A stretch of DNA of 64,000 nt, taken from contig NZ_CP109000.1 in NCBI RefSeq assembly GCF_036226605.1, forward strand, positions 6,258,501-6,322,500, written 5' to 3'. The notes below the pieces were generated by a model. That model ran no database searches, was not told the DNA's origin, and worked only from the letters and a program-made list of their open reading frames with translations. The stretch comes from Streptomyces sp. NBC_00704. Lineage in GTDB: Bacteria; Actinomycetota; Actinomycetes; Streptomycetales; Streptomycetaceae. Shown here piece after piece: positions 54,205 to 63,731 of the stretch (the first letter of the stretch is position 1; each line of letters starts with the position of its first letter). Position numbers and translations under genes: made by a program.

Positions 54205-56337
54205 TTACGCCGGCACCGACGCCACGCCCGGCGCCAGGAACTTCTTGCCGTTGACGCGCTCGGAGACGCCCTCGCGGTCCAGGTACGGCGTGATGCCGCC
54301 CAGGTGGAAGGGCCAGCCCGCGCCCGTGATCAGGCACAGGTCGATGTCCTGCGCCTCGGCGACGACGCCCTCGTCGAGCATGAGCCCGATCTCCTGCGCC
54401 ACCGCGTCCAGCACGCGCGCCCGCACCTGCTCCTCGGTCAGGACGGTGTCGCCCTGGTTCAGGAGCGCCGAGACCTCGGGGTCCAGCTCGGGCTTGCCGC
54501 TGTCGTAGACGTAGAAGCCGCGCTTGCCCGCCTTGACGACGGCCGCGAGGTTCGGGGAGACCGTGAAGCGGTCCGGGAACGCGCGGTTCAGCGTCTCCGA
54601 GACGTGCAGGCCGATCGCCGGGCCGACCAGCTCCAGCAGCACCAGCGGCGACATCGGCAGGCCGAGCGGCTCCACCGCCTTCTCCGCCACCGCGACCGGG
54701 GTGCCCTCGTCGATGACGTTCTGCACCTCGCCCATGAAACGGGTCAGGATGCGGTTCACGACGAACGCCGGGGCGTCCTTGACCAGGACCGCCGTCTTCT
54801 TCAGCTTCTTGGCGACGGCGAAGGCCGTGGCCAGCGAGGCGTCGTCGGTCTGCTCGCCGCGCACGATCTCCAGCAGCGGCAGGATCGCGACCGGGTTGAA
54901 GAAGTGGAAGCCCACGACCCGCTCGGGGTGCTTCAGCTTCGACGCCATCTCGGAGACCGACAGCGAGGAGGTGTTGGTGGCGAAGACGGCGTGCGCCGGG
55001 GCGACCGCCTCGACCTCCGCGAACACCTGCTGCTTGACGCCGATCTCCTCGAACACGGCCTCGATGACGAAGTCCGCGTCGGAGAAGCCCTCGGCCTTGT
55101 CCAGGACGCCGGAGACCAGCGCCTTGAGACGGTTGGCCTTGTCCTGGTTGACACGGCCCTTGCCGAGCAGCTTGTCGATCTCGGCGTGGACGTAGCCCAC
55201 GCCCTTGTCGACGCGCTCCTGGTCGATGTCGGTCAGCACGACCGGCACCTCCAGGCGGCGCAGGAACAGCAGGGCGAGCTGCGAGGCCATCAGGCCCGCG
55301 CCCACCACGCCGACCTTGGTGACCGGACGGGCCAGGGACTTGTCCGGGGCGCCGGCCGGGCGCTTGGCGCGCTTCTGCACCAGGTTGAACGCGTAGATGC
55401 CGGAGCGCAGTTCACCGCCCATGATCAGGTCGGCGAGCGCCACGTCCTCGGCGTCGTAGCCCTGCTGGAGGTCGCCGTTCTTGGCGGCGGCGATGATGTC
55501 GAGGGCGCGGTAGGCGGCCGGGGCCGCGCCGTGCACCTTGCTGTCGGCGATGAACCGGCCGCGGGCGACGGCCTGGTCCCAGGCCTCGCCGCGGTCGATC
55601 ACCGGACGGTCGACGACGATCTCGCCCTTGAGGACGGACGCCGTCCAGATCAGCGACTGCTCCAGGAAGTCGGCGCCCTCGAACAGGGCGTCGGCGATGC
55701 CCAGTTCGTAGACCTGCACGCCCTTGAGCTGCTTGTTCTGGTTGAGCGAGTTCTCGATGATGACCGAGACGGCCTTGTCCGCGCCGATCAGGTTCGGCAG
55801 CAGGGTGCAGCCGCCCCAGCCGGGAACCAGGCCGAGGAAGACCTCGGGCAGCGAGAACGCGGGCAGCGCCGCGGACACCGTGCGGTACCGGCAGTGCAGA
55901 CCGACCTCGACGCCGCCGCCCATGGCGGCGCCGTTGTAGTAGGCGAACGTCGGGACCGCGAGGCCCGCGAGGCGCTTGAAGACCTCGTGGCCGCCCTTGC
56001 CGATGGCGAGCGCGTCCTTGTGGTCCTTGAGCAGCTCGACGCCCTTGAGGTCCGCGCCGACGGCGAAGATGAACGGCTTGCCGGTGACGCCGACGCCGAC
56101 GATCTCGCCCGCCGCGGCCTCCTTCTCGACTTGGTCGATCGCCAGGTCGAGGTTGGCCAGCGACTGCGGGCCGAAGGTGGTCGGCTTGGTGTGGTCGAAC
56201 CCGTTGTCCAGCGTGATCAGGGCGAAACGCCCCGCGCCGAACGGCAGGTCCAGGTGGCGTACGTGCGCCTGGGTGACGACCTCGTCCGGGAACAGCTCGG
56301 CCGCGCCCTTCAGAAGCTCAGCGGTGGTGGTGCTCAC
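54205..56337 (-). CDS. fadB: Bifunctional enoyl-CoA hydratase / 3-hydroxyacyl-CoA dehydrogenase
   Basis: A 710-residue trifunctional-type alpha subunit for two central steps of fatty-acid beta-oxidation. Residues about 15-200 are a crotonase domain (FAVGADLKGVELL, YYNGAAMGGGVEVGLHCRYR, EVFLGLVPGWGG with the catalytic glutamate region). The Rossmann motif VGVVGAGLMASQLALLF begins the dehydrogenase (about 340 on), with FATNTSSLSVSEMA and VVGFHFFNPV; two C-terminal dehydrogenase domains follow. The GTG start overlaps the thiolase stop (GTGA), forming a coupled fadA-fadB unit. Both are close to the S. coelicolor SCO6026-6027 pair by recall. Confidence 0.94.
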   Translation of the reverse strand: MSTTTAELLKGAAELFPDEVVTQAHVRHLDLPFGAGRFALITLDNGFDHTKPTTFGPQSLANLDLAIDQVEKEAAAGEIVGVGVTGKPFIFAVGADLKGVELLKDHKDALAIGKGGHEVFKRLAGLAVPTFAYYNGAAMGGGVEVGLHCRYRTVSAALPAFSLPEVFLGLVPGWGGCTLLPNLIGADKAVSVIIENSLNQNKQLKGVQVYELGIADALFEGADFLEQSLIWTASVLKGEIVVDRPVIDRGEAWDQAVARGRFIADSKVHGAAPAAYRALDIIAAAKNGDLQQGYDAEDVALADLIMGGELRSGIYAFNLVQKRAKRPAGAPDKSLARPVTKVGVVGAGLMASQLALLFLRRLEVPVVLTDIDQERVDKGVGYVHAEIDKLLGKGRVNQDKANRLKALVSGVLDKAEGFSDADFVIEAVFEEIGVKQQVFAEVEAVAPAHAVFATNTSSLSVSEMASKLKHPERVVGFHFFNPVAILPLLEIVRGEQTDDASLATAFAVAKKLKKTAVLVKDAPAFVVNRILTRFMGEVQNVIDEGTPVAVAEKAVEPLGLPMSPLVLLELVGPAIGLHVSETLNRAFPDRFTVSPNLAAVVKAGKRGFYVYDSGKPELDPEVSALLNQGDTVLTEEQVRARVLDAVAQEIGLMLDEGVVAEAQDIDLCLITGAGWPFHLGGITPYLDREGVSERVNGKKFLAPGVASVPA

Positions 56338-57560
56338 TTGTCGCCTCCGGCGGACTCGAAGTGGGGGTTCTCCCAGACGACCGTCGCGCCCATGCCGAAG
56401 CCGACGCACATCGTGGTCAGGCCGTAGCGGACCTCCGGCTGCTCCTCGAACTGGCGGGCCAGCTGCGTCATGAGACGGACGCCGGAGGAGGCGAGCGGGT
56501 GGCCGAAGGCGATCGCGCCGCCGTACTGGTTGACGCGCTCGTCGTCGTCGGCGATGCCGTAGTGGTCGAGGAAGGCCAGGACCTGGACGGCGAAGGCCTC
56601 GTTGATCTCGAACAGGCCGATGTCGGAGATGGACAGCCCCGCCTGGGCCAGGGCCTTCTCCGTCGCCGGGATCGGGCCGTAGCCCATGACCTCCGGCTCG
56701 ACGCCCGCGAAGGCGTACGACACCAGGCGCATCTTGACCGGCAGGTCGTTCTCGCGCGCGAAGTCCTCGGACGCGATGAGGGAGGCGGTCGCGCCGTCGT
56801 TCAGACCGGCCGCGTTTCCGGCGGTGACCCGGCCGTGGACGCGGAACGGGGTCTTGAGGCCGGAGAGGTTCTCCAGCGTGGTCCCCGGGCGCATCGGCTC
56901 GTCGGCGGTGACCAGGCCCCAGCCCGTCTCACCGGCCTCGGCGTTGGTGCGGCGCACCGAGATCGGGACCAGGTCGGCCTGGATCTTGCCGTTGGCGTAC
57001 GCCTTGGCGGCCTTCTCCTGGGAGCGCACGGCGTACTCGTCGGCGCGCTGCTTGGTGATCTGCGGGTAGCGGTCGTGCAGGTTCTCCGCCGTCATGCCCA
57101 TGAACAGGGCGGACTCGTCGACCAGCTTCTCGCTGACGAACCGCGGGTTGGGGTCCACGCCCTCGCCCATCGGGTGGCGGCCCATGTGCTCGACACCGCC
57201 CGCGACGGCGACGTCGTACGCGCCGAAGGCGACGGAGCCGGCGACGGCGGTGACCGCCGTCAGGGCGCCCGCGCACATGCGGTCGATGGAGTAGCCGGGC
57301 ACGGAGGTCGGCAGGCCGGCCAGGATGCCGGCGGTGCGGCCGAGGGTCAGGCCCTGGTCGCCGATCTGCGTGGTCGCGGCGATGGCGACCTCGTCGATCT
57401 TCTTCGGGTCGAGACCGGGGTTGCGGCGCAGCAGCTCCCGGATCGCCTTCACGACGAGGTCGTCGGCCCGGGTCTCGTGGTAGATGCCCTTCGGGCCCGC
57501 CTTGCCGAACGGGGTACGGACGCCGTCTACGAAGACGACGTCCCTGACGGTACGAGGCAC
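56334..57560 (-). CDS. fadA: Acetyl-CoA acyltransferase (thiolase)
   Basis: A 408-residue thiolase for the last beta-oxidation step. The acyl-carrying cysteine is in DRMCAGALTAVTAV (variant of the common CSSG), followed by NEAFAVQVLAF, GGAIAFGHPLASSG and the second catalytic cysteine in TMCVGFGMGA. The GTG start (VPRTVRDVVFVDGVRTP) follows GGAGGAG; longer in-frame options upstream lack a ribosome site. Upstream lies a perfect 16-bp palindrome that may be the operator for the pair. Confidence 0.93.
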   Translation of the reverse strand: MPRTVRDVVFVDGVRTPFGKAGPKGIYHETRADDLVVKAIRELLRRNPGLDPKKIDEVAIAATTQIGDQGLTLGRTAGILAGLPTSVPGYSIDRMCAGALTAVTAVAGSVAFGAYDVAVAGGVEHMGRHPMGEGVDPNPRFVSEKLVDESALFMGMTAENLHDRYPQITKQRADEYAVRSQEKAAKAYANGKIQADLVPISVRRTNAEAGETGWGLVTADEPMRPGTTLENLSGLKTPFRVHGRVTAGNAAGLNDGATASLIASEDFARENDLPVKMRLVSYAFAGVEPEVMGYGPIPATEKALAQAGLSISDIGLFEINEAFAVQVLAFLDHYGIADDDERVNQYGGAIAFGHPLASSGVRLMTQLARQFEEQPEVRYGLTTMCVGFGMGATVVWENPHFESAGGDK

Positions 57561-57609
57561 GATGGCTCTCCTCCAGGGTGCGGGGTGGCACTGCTGCGGC
57601 ACGCAAGCG

Positions 57610-57649
57610 CTGAGCGCGCGCTCAGAACCCATGCTACTTGTGGGTAACG
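57610..57649 (-). promoter_or_regulatory. fadA promoter region with a perfect 16-bp palindrome
   Basis: CTGAGCGCGCGCTCAG (57610-57625) is a perfect dyad 50-65 bases before the thiolase start. Next to it, on the minus strand, GTTACCCACAAGTAGC (57634-57649) forms a weaker TAC-N6-GTA dyad that also contains TAGCAT, a possible -10. A TetR-type fatty-acid regulator site is likely; I cannot name the protein. Confidence 0.5.
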
Positions 57650-57716
57650 TAGCTGCACACCCCTGTCGGAAGGAGCGGCGAACGTCACACCGGCGGCGCT
57701 CGACGACCATCCTGGC

Positions 57717-58754
57717 TCAGGACCGCGGCGGCGCGGTGGATCCCCTCGGCGTGAGCACCGGCGTCGGCACCGGATGCGACCCCGGGCCCGCGCCGGTGAT
57801 CACCCCGAACAGCGTGCGGGCGGCCTCCGCCCCGAAGCCGTGCACGTCGTGGCTCATCGCGGAGAGCGTCGGGTGGGTGAGCCGGCACAGCTGGGAGTCG
57901 TCCCACGCGAGCAGGGACACGTCGCCTGGGACGGCGAGCCCCATCTCGGCCGCCACCGCCAGCCCGGCCACCGCCATGATGTCGTTGTCGTACACGATGG
58001 CGGTGGGCCGGTCCGCCGGGCCGGCCGTCAGCATCGACCGGGTGGCACGGGCGCCCGCCTCCCCGGAGTAGTCCGTGGCCACCTGCCACGCGCCGGCCAG
58101 CCCGAGAGTGCGCGCCGCCGCGTCGAAGGCGGCCGTCCGTATCACCGTGTGGCCGAGCGCGGCCGCCCCCCCCACGCGGGCGACGCGCCGGTGCCCGAGC
58201 GCGGCGAGATAGCGCACGGCCTCCGTGACCGCCGTCGCGTCGTCGGTCCACACCGACGTCAGGCTCCCGGTGAGCGAGGGGTGCCCCACCGCCACCACCG
58301 GCATCCCCAGCCGCTCGGCCGCCGCCACCCGGGGATCGTCGGCCCGGAAGTCCACCAGGATCGACCCGCCGACCTGCCGGCCCCGCCACCACGACTCCTG
58401 AAGCGCGGCCTCCTCCTCCACATGCCGCACCAGCCGCAGCAGCAGCGAGCACGAGTGCTCGGTCAGCACGCTCTCCACCCCGGAGACGAACTCCATGTAG
58501 AAGGGCTCCAGACCCAGCATCCGCGCCGGACGGCAGATCGCGAGCCCCACCACGTCCACCCGTGAACTCGACAGTGAACGGGCCGTCAGGTTGGGCTCCC
58601 AGCCCAGCTCGCGCGCGGCGGCGAAGATCCGGTCCCGCGTCGCCTCCGACAGCCCCGGCTTGCGGTTGAAGGCGAGGGACACGGCTCCCTTGGACACCCC
58701 GGCGCGCGCGGCGACGTCCTTGATGGTGACCCGGGACGTCGGGGAGGCGGTCAT
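57717..58754 (-). CDS. LacI family transcriptional regulator
   Basis: A 345-residue repressor. The HTH is VTIKDVAARAGVSKGAVSLAFNRKPGLSEATRDRI; the hinge helix follows near residues 52-62 (NLTARSLSSSR), then a type-1 periplasmic-binding-protein sugar domain. Its ATG overlaps the stop of the GH2 mannosidase gene (ATGA), so it is in the mannosidase unit and probably controls it and the divergent ABC transporter. The inducer is most likely a manno-oligosaccharide or mannose-containing glycan; ACCGGT-type dyads at 61183-61250 are candidate operators. Confidence 0.92.
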   Translation of the reverse strand: MTASPTSRVTIKDVAARAGVSKGAVSLAFNRKPGLSEATRDRIFAAARELGWEPNLTARSLSSSRVDVVGLAICRPARMLGLEPFYMEFVSGVESVLTEHSCSLLLRLVRHVEEEAALQESWWRGRQVGGSILVDFRADDPRVAAAERLGMPVVAVGHPSLTGSLTSVWTDDATAVTEAVRYLAALGHRRVARVGGAAALGHTVIRTAAFDAAARTLGLAGAWQVATDYSGEAGARATRSMLTAGPADRPTAIVYDNDIMAVAGLAVAAEMGLAVPGDVSLLAWDDSQLCRLTHPTLSAMSHDVHGFGAEAARTLFGVITGAGPGSHPVPTPVLTPRGSTAPPRS

Positions 58755-61171
58755 CGCGGTGGCTCCTGGCAGTAGAGCGCGGCCCGGGCGGCGGCGGCGT
58801 CGGGATTCTCCCAGCCCTCGACGCCGATGGTCACCCGTTCGCCGGGCAGCAGCGTCACCAGGCCCCGGTCGGCCCGGGCGGCCGGGTCCAGCCGGTCGGC
58901 CTGCAACAGCAGGTCCCGGACCAGGGTGCGCGCGGTGACGGTGACGGCCCCCGGGGTCGCCTCGACCTCGAACTCGGGCCGCGGGTAGGGGATCTCCCGG
59001 TCCGGCGCGGGGAAGTGCAGGGCCCGCAGTCCGCCCCTGCCCTCGCGGCTCCTCGGGCCCCCGCCCGTGCGCAGCGGCACGGACGCGTCGGCCACCAGGA
59101 ACTCCTTCGCCCCGTCCGGCTCCAGCCCGGCCGGCACCCGCACCAGACCCACCTCGCGCGCGCGGACCGCGAGACGCGTCTCGGTGGAGCCGGTCACGTA
59201 CCCGTCGACGGACATCCGGCGCAGGGTCAGCGTGCCCGCCCACCGCTCGGCGCACTGGTTGACGGCGGCCACCACCAGCCCCCCGTCCCGCCGCTGCACG
59301 GTGAGCAGCCGGTCCGCGTACAGGCGGCGCAGCTCGTGGTAGAGCGGCTTCTCCCGGCCGTCGCCGTCGATCGCCGACCACGACGTCACCGGCCAGCAGT
59401 CGTTGAGCTGCCAGACGACCGTCCCCGCGCACTCCGGCCAGTGGGACCGCCAGTGCTCGATCCCGGTGGCCACGGCGCGCGCCTGGTTGACCTGGGTGAG
59501 GTAGTGCCAGCGGTCGAAGTCCGCGTCCGGCACGGCGAAGTGGCGGGCGAGCCCGCGCTCCAGCTTGCCGTTGCCGTCCTCCGCCTTCTGGTGGTGCAGC
59601 ATGCCGGGGGAGTCCGGCGCGAGGTCCTCGCCCGGCAGGGCCCGCCGCAGGGTCGCGTGGGCGGGCGGCGCCTGCCAGCCGAACTCGGCGACGAACCGCG
59701 GGACTTCGTCGCAGTAGGCGCCGTAGTCCAGCCGGTTCCACACCTCCCACGAGTGGTGCGTCCCGTGCGCCGGGTCGTTGGGGTGCCGCAGCCAGGAGCC
59801 CGACCAGGGGCTGCCCGGCGTGTACGGACGCGTCGGATCCAGCTCGGCGACGACACGGGGCAGGAGGCCCAGGTAGTATCCCTCGCCCCAGGAGTCCCCG
59901 CCGAGCCGCTTCTCCCACCCCCAGTCCCGGAAGCCCCACAGGTTCTCGTTGTTGCCGTTCCACAGCACGAGCGACGGATGCGGCATCAGCCGTACGACGT
60001 TCTCCCGTGCCTCCGCCTCCACCTCGCCCCGCAGCGGCTGCTCCTCGGGATAGGCGGCGCAGGCGAACGGGAAGTCCTGCCACACCAGCAGGCCCAGTTC
60101 GTCGCAGGCGTCGTAGAAGTCCTCGCTCTCGTAGAGCCCGCCGCCCCACACCCGGACCAGGTCGACGCCCGCGTCGGCCGCCTGGCGCAGCCGCGTACGG
60201 TAGCGCTCCCGGGTCACCCGGGACGGGAAGACGTCGTCCGGGATCCAGTTCACGCCGCGGGCGAAGAGCCGCTCACCGTTGACGACGAGCGTGAACCCGG
60301 CTCCCCGCCCGTCGGCGGAGTCGTCCAGCTCGACCCGGCGGAAGCCGACCCGCCGCCGCCAGACGTCGAGCGGAACAGTGTCGTGACTCAGCGTCAACTC
60401 CACGTCGTACAAGGCCTGTCCGCCGTACCCTTGCGGCCACCACAGCTCCGGGTCCGGCACCTCCACGCGTACGACGCCGGCCGTGCCCACGACGTCGGCG
60501 CGCGTGCGCCGGTCACCCACCCGGACCTCCAGCGTGAGACCCGCCTCCACCCGCGTCCGCTCCACGTCGACGTGCAACTCGACCACGCCCACGCCCTGTT
60601 CGACCGTCACCAGCGGGCGCACCCGGGCCAGCCGGGCCGTCGACCAGCGCTCGATCCGCACCGGACGCCAGATCCCGGCCGTCACCAGCGTCGGCCCCCA
60701 GTCCCAGCCGAAGGAGCAGGCCATCTTGCGCAGGTACTGGTACGGCTCGGTGTAGGCCCCCGGCCGGTCCCCGGTCCTCCCGCGCACCGCCTCCGCCTCC
60801 GCGTGGGCCGGGACGAACCGCACCGACAGCGGCCCGTCGAGCCCCGTCACGTCGAAACGGTACGAGCGGTGCATGTTCCGCACCCCGCCCAGGAGCCGCC
60901 CGTCCAGCGAGATCTCCGCGACCGTGTCGAGGCCGTCGAAGACCAGGTCGGTCTGCTCGTGCCCGGACGGCACGGCCGGCAGCCGCGTCTCGTACGTCCA
61001 CTCGCGCCGCCCCACCCACGCGACCTCGTTCTCGCCCAGGCCGACGAACGGGTCCGGGATCACCCCCGCGGCGAGCAGATCGGTGTGCACACAGCCCGGC
61101 ACCACCGCGGGGAGCGCCTTCCCCTCGTGCCGCAGCGTCCATCCGTCGTCGAGCGGTGAGGCCTCCAGCAT
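58751..61171 (-). CDS. GH2 family beta-mannosidase
   Basis: An 806-residue glycoside hydrolase: N-terminal jelly roll (residues 1-180), immunoglobulin-like domain, then the TIM barrel (about 300-600). The acid/base glutamate is in LVLWNGNNENLWGF and the nucleophile in PRFVAEFGWQAPP, both typical for GH2 beta-mannosidases (SFGWDWGPTLVTAGIWRPV is a further family mark). No signal peptide: it cleaves imported mannosides. The ATG at 61171 follows GGGAG at five bases and is preferred to the in-frame GTG two codons upstream. It is divergent from the sugar ABC transporter and coupled to the LacI gene. Confidence 0.9.
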   Translation of the reverse strand: MLEASPLDDGWTLRHEGKALPAVVPGCVHTDLLAAGVIPDPFVGLGENEVAWVGRREWTYETRLPAVPSGHEQTDLVFDGLDTVAEISLDGRLLGGVRNMHRSYRFDVTGLDGPLSVRFVPAHAEAEAVRGRTGDRPGAYTEPYQYLRKMACSFGWDWGPTLVTAGIWRPVRIERWSTARLARVRPLVTVEQGVGVVELHVDVERTRVEAGLTLEVRVGDRRTRADVVGTAGVVRVEVPDPELWWPQGYGGQALYDVELTLSHDTVPLDVWRRRVGFRRVELDDSADGRGAGFTLVVNGERLFARGVNWIPDDVFPSRVTRERYRTRLRQAADAGVDLVRVWGGGLYESEDFYDACDELGLLVWQDFPFACAAYPEEQPLRGEVEAEARENVVRLMPHPSLVLWNGNNENLWGFRDWGWEKRLGGDSWGEGYYLGLLPRVVAELDPTRPYTPGSPWSGSWLRHPNDPAHGTHHSWEVWNRLDYGAYCDEVPRFVAEFGWQAPPAHATLRRALPGEDLAPDSPGMLHHQKAEDGNGKLERGLARHFAVPDADFDRWHYLTQVNQARAVATGIEHWRSHWPECAGTVVWQLNDCWPVTSWSAIDGDGREKPLYHELRRLYADRLLTVQRRDGGLVVAAVNQCAERWAGTLTLRRMSVDGYVTGSTETRLAVRAREVGLVRVPAGLEPDGAKEFLVADASVPLRTGGGPRSREGRGGLRALHFPAPDREIPYPRPEFEVEATPGAVTVTARTLVRDLLLQADRLDPAARADRGLVTLLPGERVTIGVEGWENPDAAAARAALYCQEPPR

Positions 61172-61182
61172 GCGCACTCCCT

Positions 61183-61257
61183 AAACCGGTCAAGCCCACA
61201 ACTGAACGCCAATACCGCATCGTTGGCGGGAATCTGACTTTACCGGTTGAGAAAGCG
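61183..61257. promoter_or_regulatory. Divergent promoter region with paired ACCGGT dyads
   Basis: AAACCGGTCAA (61183-61193) and TTTACCGGTTGA (61239-61250) are inversely related elements around ACCGGT, about 55 bases apart, and an AAAGCGCT half-site follows at 61252. A related TTACCGGTAA occurs at 27314 before the LplB-like gene. A LacI-family site controlling both directions is plausible. The remaining gap to 61431 holds no gene. Confidence 0.5.
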
Positions 61258-61431
61258 CTGTCAGAGTGCCGAATCAGCCATCCCCTCCCTGCCCGACCGA
61301 ACCGCTGACGCCGGACCGCCCCGCTCATCACGCCCGACCGGCCCGCTTGTGCCCGGCCGGCCCACCGGCGCCCGACCACCCCGTACGTGCTCGTCCGTCC
61401 CGAGAACTCCCCGAGAACGGAAGTGACGCAC

Positions 61432-62751
61432 ATGAACCGTCGAACAGCCCAGCTCCTCGCCACGGTCGCGGGAGCCGCCCTGCTGCTCCCCGGCTGCACC
61501 GGCACCGGAGGCAGCAGCGAGGGAGCGGACGCCAAGGCGCCCGACGACCCCGCGAAGGTCAGCGGAACCATCACGGTCCTCACCGTGCGGACCGACCTCG
61601 TGCAGGACGGCACGATGAAGAAGTACGCCGCCGAGTTCAACAAGACCTATCCCAAGGTCAAGGTGGAGTTCCAGGCCCTCACCAACTACGAGGCCGAGAT
61701 CAAGATCCGCATGAACACGGACGACTACGGCGACGTCCTGCTGATCCCGGCGGTCATCAAGAAGGACGACTACCCGAAGTTCTTCGCGTCCCTCGGCACC
61801 CGGGCCGAACGCAGCCGGAAATACCGGTTCACCGACTTCACGACCGTCGGCGGCAAGGTCTACGGCCAGAGCCCGGTCGGCGTGATGCCCGGCTTCGTCT
61901 ACAACAAGCGGGTCTGGAAGGAGGCCGGCGTCACCGCCTGGCCCGCCACCCCGGCCGAGTTCCTCGCCGGCCTGAAGGCGATCAAGGCGAAGACCGACGC
62001 GATCCCCTACTACACCAACTTCGCCGCCCAGTGGCCGCTCACCTCGTGGACGTACGTCGACGGCTCCGTCCACTGCGATCCGAAGGCGACGACACGACTC
62101 GCCGAGGGCGACCCCTGGGCGAAGGGCGCCGACCTGCGCGTCGGGGACACGCTGCTGTACGACATCGTCGAACAGGGGCTCGCCGAGAAGGACCCCACCA
62201 CCAGCAACTGGGAGCAGTCCAAGCCCCGCACGGCCAAGGGCGAGATCGCCACGCAGTGGCTCGGCACCTGGGCGATCATCCAGTTCCAGGACGCGGCGAG
62301 GAAGGCCGGTGTGAACCCCGACGACATCGGATTCATGCCGTTCCCCGCCAAGACCGACGGCGCGTTCTGCGCCACCGTCGGCCCCGACTACCACCAGGCC
62401 GTGAACGTCCACTCCCCGCACAAGGAGGCGGCGCGCGCCTGGATCGACTGGTTCACCGACAAGTCGGGCTACGACAAGGACAATCTGGCCATCTCGCCGC
62501 TCAAGAGCGCTCCCATGCCCGAGGTGCTCAAGCCGTACGAGGAGGCCGGCGTCAGGCTCGTCGAGCTGGACGACTCCGCGGGCGCGAAGGTCAAGTCGAT
62601 CGACGACCGCTCCGAGGTCGGCATCTACAAGCCGGACTACCGCCAGGACCTGGTCGACCTGGCCCGCGGCGCCAGGAAGGGCAGCCTGGACGACTTCCTC
62701 GGCGGGCTCGGCGAGAAGTGGACCGAGGCGCGGAAGAACGTGGGTCGCTGA
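61432..62751 (+). CDS. CUT1 sugar ABC transporter substrate-binding lipoprotein
   Basis: A 439-residue lipoprotein: signal peptide MNRRTAQLLATVAGAALLL and lipobox LPGC. The core has the family-1 extracellular binding-protein pattern (TITVLTVRTDLVQDGTMKKYAAEFNKTYP; GDVLLIPAVI; WLGTWAIIQFQDAA). It heads a transporter divergent from the beta-mannosidase, so a manno-oligosaccharide or mannosylated glycan is the likely ligand, by context only. The ATG follows ACGGAAGTGAC. Its stop overlaps the next start by one base (TGATG). Confidence 0.88.
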   Translation: MNRRTAQLLATVAGAALLLPGCTGTGGSSEGADAKAPDDPAKVSGTITVLTVRTDLVQDGTMKKYAAEFNKTYPKVKVEFQALTNYEAEIKIRMNTDDYGDVLLIPAVIKKDDYPKFFASLGTRAERSRKYRFTDFTTVGGKVYGQSPVGVMPGFVYNKRVWKEAGVTAWPATPAEFLAGLKAIKAKTDAIPYYTNFAAQWPLTSWTYVDGSVHCDPKATTRLAEGDPWAKGADLRVGDTLLYDIVEQGLAEKDPTTSNWEQSKPRTAKGEIATQWLGTWAIIQFQDAARKAGVNPDDIGFMPFPAKTDGAFCATVGPDYHQAVNVHSPHKEAARAWIDWFTDKSGYDKDNLAISPLKSAPMPEVLKPYEEAGVRLVELDDSAGAKVKSIDDRSEVGIYKPDYRQDLVDLARGARKGSLDDFLGGLGEKWTEARKNVGR

Positions 62752-63731
62752 TGGCGCACGCCCACCCGCGCACCCCCGGACAGGAAGCCGGGAACGCGGC
62801 CGTCCGGGAACGGGCCGTGCAGCACGCCTCCCGGCGCGCGGGGCCCGAACCGGCACCCCGGCGGACGCGCGCCTGGCGGCTGCTGACGCCCTGGCTGTTC
62901 CTGCTCGCGCCGCTGGCCCTGCTGATCACCTTCACGTACGCGCCGATCGCGAACATGGTCGCCTACAGCTTCACCGACTGGGACGGCGTGAGCCCCGAGC
63001 TGCACTACACGGGCGCGGAGAACTACGCGGAGATCTTCACCCGGGAGGACCTCTTCCAGGTGTTCTGGGTGAGCGGCTACTACCTGGCCGCCTCCGTGAT
63101 CCAGATCGTCGCCGCGCTCTACTTCGCGACGATCCTGAGCTTCAGCGTCCGGTTCCGGAACTTCTTCAAAGGCGTGCTGTTCTTCCCGTCCCTGGTGAAC
63201 GGCGTGGCGATCGGCTTCGTCTTCCTCTACTTCTTCCAGGACGGCGGCACCCTGGACACGGTCCTCGGCCTGTTCGGCCACCACACGGACCACGCCTGGC
63301 TCGGCACCCCGGTCTCGGCGAACGTCTCGCTCGCCGGCGTCTCCGTCTGGCGCTACCTCGGCATGAACTTCGTGCTGTTCCTCGGCGCGATCCAGTCCGT
63401 CCCGGCGGAGCTGTACGAGGCGGCCGAGCTGGACGGCGCCGCACGGTGGCACCAGTTCCGCCACATCATCCTGCCCGGCATCAGACCGGTGCTGACGCTG
63501 ACGGTGATCCTGTCCGTGTCCGGCTCCCTGTCGGCCTTCGAGATCCCGTACATCATGACCGGCGGCGCCACCGGCACCGAGACCTTCGTGATCCAGACCG
63601 TGAAGCTGGCCTTCCAGTTCAACAAGACGGGGCTCGCCTCCGCGGCGGCCGTCGTGCTGCTGCTGATCATCCTGCTGGTCACCTGGGTGCAGCGACGCCT
63701 CGTCCCCGACGACAGGGTGGACCTCGTATGA
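62751..63731 (+). CDS. CUT1 sugar ABC transporter permease (first)
   Basis: A 326-residue permease: hydrophilic N-terminus of about 45 residues rich in Ala/Arg, then six predicted spans. The EAA loop is LYEAAELDGAARWHQFRHIILPGIR. The start codon shares a base with the previous stop, and its own stop overlaps the next gene's start (ATGA), a tightly coupled transporter operon. Confidence 0.92.
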   Translation: MAHAHPRTPGQEAGNAAVRERAVQHASRRAGPEPAPRRTRAWRLLTPWLFLLAPLALLITFTYAPIANMVAYSFTDWDGVSPELHYTGAENYAEIFTREDLFQVFWVSGYYLAASVIQIVAALYFATILSFSVRFRNFFKGVLFFPSLVNGVAIGFVFLYFFQDGGTLDTVLGLFGHHTDHAWLGTPVSANVSLAGVSVWRYLGMNFVLFLGAIQSVPAELYEAAELDGAARWHQFRHIILPGIRPVLTLTVILSVSGSLSAFEIPYIMTGGATGTETFVIQTVKLAFQFNKTGLASAAAVVLLLIILLVTWVQRRLVPDDRVDLV

